Assembly: GCA_023417935.1 (NCBI GenBank)
Contig: JAEZDY010000036.1
Span: 1-64,000 of the forward strand
Direction of reading: 5' to 3'
Length of the DNA stretch: 64,000 nucleotides
Origin: Bacteroidota bacterium
GTDB lineage: Bacteria; Bacteroidota; Bacteroidia; Bacteroidales; Lentimicrobiaceae
The position numbers and the translations under genes were made by a program. The notes beneath the pieces are model-generated. The model ran no database searches, was not told where the DNA came from, and saw only the letters and a program-made list of their open reading frames with translations. Below are positions 62,322 through 64,000 of this stretch, piece by piece. Within the stretch, counting starts at the first letter, position 1; each line of letters starts with the position of its first letter.

Positions 62322-64000
62322 ATGCAAAGAAACATTCTACATTTAGTAATCCTCATCTTATTGATGGGGGTTGCAGGGCTTACAGCTAAAAGTCAAAGTG
62401 TTAAGCCAGAAGATGGTCAAAAGAAGATTCCTACTAATCCTGAGATCAAAGTAGGTAAGTTACCTAACGGATTAACATACTACATCAGGCATAATAAAAA
62501 GCCTGAAAATAAGGTAGAGCTCAGACTGGTGGTTAACACAGGATCAGTACTTGAAGATGATGATCAGCAGGGTTTGGCTCATTTCATGGAACACATGAAT
62601 TTTAATGGGCTAAAGAATTTTCCGGGGAATGAAATAGTTCACTACTTGCAAAGCATAGGGGTTGCATTTGGGAATGACCTTAACGCTTTCACCAGTTTTG
62701 ACGAAACAGTATACATTTTACCTGTCCCTTCTGATCAACCCGGTAAACTTGACAGTGCATTTATGATACTTGCCGATTGGAGCAATGGTGCATTGCTAAC
62801 TTCGGAGGAAATTGATAAAGAGCGTGGTGTAATACTGGCTGAAAGCAAGATTGGGAAAGGCGCTGATGACAGAATGATGAAGAAGTACTTTCCACAAATG
62901 TTAAGTGGTTCAAAGTATAGCAACCGTATGCCTATAGGAATTGACTCTATAATAGCTGGTTTTGATCATGAAGTGTTGAGAAGATTTTATAAAGACTGGT
63001 ATCGCCCAAGCTTACAAGCTGTTATTGTAGTAGGCGATATGCCTGTTGATGAAGCTGAACAACAGATTATTAAAAGATTCAGCAGTTATAAGGACCCCAT
63101 GAATGTGCGAGAAAGGCCTGAGAGGATTGAGGTAAAGCCGTATGAGAAAAACGCCGCTATTGTGGTAAGTGATCCGGAGGCTTCACGTACAATGATCACC
63201 ATTAATGGCAGCCCTAAAAAAAGCAATCCCACAGTTTCAGAAGAAGACTACTATTATGACATGGTTGAGAATTTGACCTCAATGATGCTTAATGCTCGAT
63301 TCAATGAGCTGAGATCATCAGAGAATCCTCCATTTATTTATGCTTATGGATATAATGGTGGATTTATAAAGGGTTATGAAAATTACACAACAATAGCGGT
63401 AAGTGGAAGTGAAGGTATCAGGAAAGCAACATACGCATTGATTACCGAACTTAATCGTGCAAAAAAATATGGATTCACAGAAGCGGAATTGCAAAGGGCA
63501 AAAGCGTCAATGCTTTCAAATTACGAAAGTCAGTTTAATGAGCGCGATAAGATGGAATCAGGTGGCCTTACATGGGAATTGGTCGATCATTATCTTAATG
63601 GCAATGCTGTGCCCGGGATTGAGTGGGAATATAATTACGCAAAAGAAAACTTGGATAAAATTAAACTTGACGACCTGAAGTTTGCGGTCGATAAGATGAA
63701 TATTGACCAGAAGTATTTCGCCTATATTACATCCAAATCAGATGATAAGCTGCCTACTAATGAAATCTTTAAAGCCTGGATTGACTCAGCCTTAATTACC
63801 CCGGTTGAACCTTATAAAGAAAAAGCACTTGCAGCTTCCCTCCTTGAAAAAGAACCGTTGGGGGGCACCATTACAAATACAGTTAAAAATGAGAAATTGG
63901 GTACAATTACCTATACGCTTAGCAATAATACTACAGTTTGCATAAAACCAACTGACTTTAAGAATGACGAAGTATTGTTGCGTGGTGTAAGGTTCGGCGG
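62322..64000 (+). CDS. M16 family zinc metalloprotease (partial, 5' part)
   Basis: About 559 residues to the window edge; the gene continues beyond it. Signal peptide 1-25 (MQRNILHLVILILLMGVAG...). The inverted zinc motif HFMEH (residues 87-91) has His87, Glu90 and His91, and a downstream Glu in 'ERGVILAESK' (about 167-176) is the third ligand. The order LPNGLTYYIRHNKKP, HxxEH and the second-domain segments match PqqL-like Bacteroidota M16 proteases of about 900 residues. It should act in the periplasm on peptides. It is divergent from the ECF sigma gene. Confidence 0.93.
   Translation, partial: MQRNILHLVILILLMGVAGLTAKSQSVKPEDGQKKIPTNPEIKVGKLPNGLTYYIRHNKKPENKVELRLVVNTGSVLEDDDQQGLAHFMEHMNFNGLKNFPGNEIVHYLQSIGVAFGNDLNAFTSFDETVYILPVPSDQPGKLDSAFMILADWSNGALLTSEEIDKERGVILAESKIGKGADDRMMKKYFPQMLSGSKYSNRMPIGIDSIIAGFDHEVLRRFYKDWYRPSLQAVIVVGDMPVDEAEQQIIKRFSSYKDPMNVRERPERIEVKPYEKNAAIVVSDPEASRTMITINGSPKKSNPTVSEEDYYYDMVENLTSMMLNARFNELRSSENPPFIYAYGYNGGFIKGYENYTTIAVSGSEGIRKATYALITELNRAKKYGFTEAELQRAKASMLSNYESQFNERDKMESGGLTWELVDHYLNGNAVPGIEWEYNYAKENLDKIKLDDLKFAVDKMNIDQKYFAYITSKSDDKLPTNEIFKAWIDSALITPVEPYKEKALAASLLEKEPLGGTITNTVKNEKLGTITYTLSNNTTVCIKPTDFKNDEVLLRGVRFG

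Overview
The window looks like a chromosomal segment of a Bacteroidota bacterium of moderate to low GC. The evidence is: secreted proteins ending in type IX secretion system (T9SS) type A sorting domains; the Bacteroidota -7 promoter element TAnnTTTG upstream of many genes; near absence of Shine-Dalgarno sequences; and lineage-typical gene sets (TamB with lipoprotein TamL, DUF3822 beside rsmD, short-form AMP nucleosidase, SPFH plus Arc-like pair, HsdR_N-like protein near holA). I cannot place it below phylum or class. No tRNA, rRNA, CRISPR, transposase, integrase or phage gene was seen.

Layout. 1-3518: a partial lipoprotein gene, then a PorV/PorQ-like outer-membrane protein overlapping a helix-hairpin-helix beta-barrel protein. 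3519-7757: a repeat-rich intergenic region, a POT peptide transporter, a radical SAM protein (YhcC type) and an SPFH/Arc-like pair. 7758-15600: a cell-surface island with a 1633-residue T9SS cargo behind an (AAAC)11 tract, a second T9SS cargo and a small exported protein, with several intergenic repeat types. 15721-27368: mostly housekeeping genes, namely a HAD nucleotidase, a Cys-rich exported protein, the rsfS-ftsH-LUD-DUF2007-cdsA-psd operon, birA, SRPBCC, the head-to-head pyrE/NUDIX pair, a decayed T9SS cargo relic, and coaD-rsmD-DUF3822. 27575-41892: envelope genes, namely a TPR protein, tamB-tamL, a Rieske/FAD oxidoreductase, an AI-2E transporter and an AsmA-like protein. 42083-57770: AMP nucleosidase, holA, an SDR plus two acyl-CoA ligases, purL, YeiH, a DEAD-box helicase, trxB and a small membrane protein. 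57870-64000: a PKD-domain T9SS cargo, an ECF sigma factor with a membrane-anchored putative anti-sigma/beta-barrel fusion, and the start of an M16 metalloprotease.

Two observations stand out. First, the ATG best placed for the giant T9SS cargo lies just before eleven AAAC units and is out of frame with the rest of the gene; losing one unit or gaining two would join it to the signal peptide. This is the expected layout of a slipped-strand phase-variation switch, here in the OFF state. Second, three unrelated intergenic regions (about 3.6, 28.6 and 53.9 kb) share one architecture: four or five imperfect copies of an 11-bp word, a 6-11 nt loop, then about the same number of inverted copies in the same 11-bp phase. 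The word differs at each locus, so they are not copies of one mobile repeat. I do not recognise this as a described element class.

All calls come from reading the sequence and recognising families; no database search was run. Start codons were moved from long TTG/GTG extensions to internal ATGs where signal peptide, spacing or family length favoured it.
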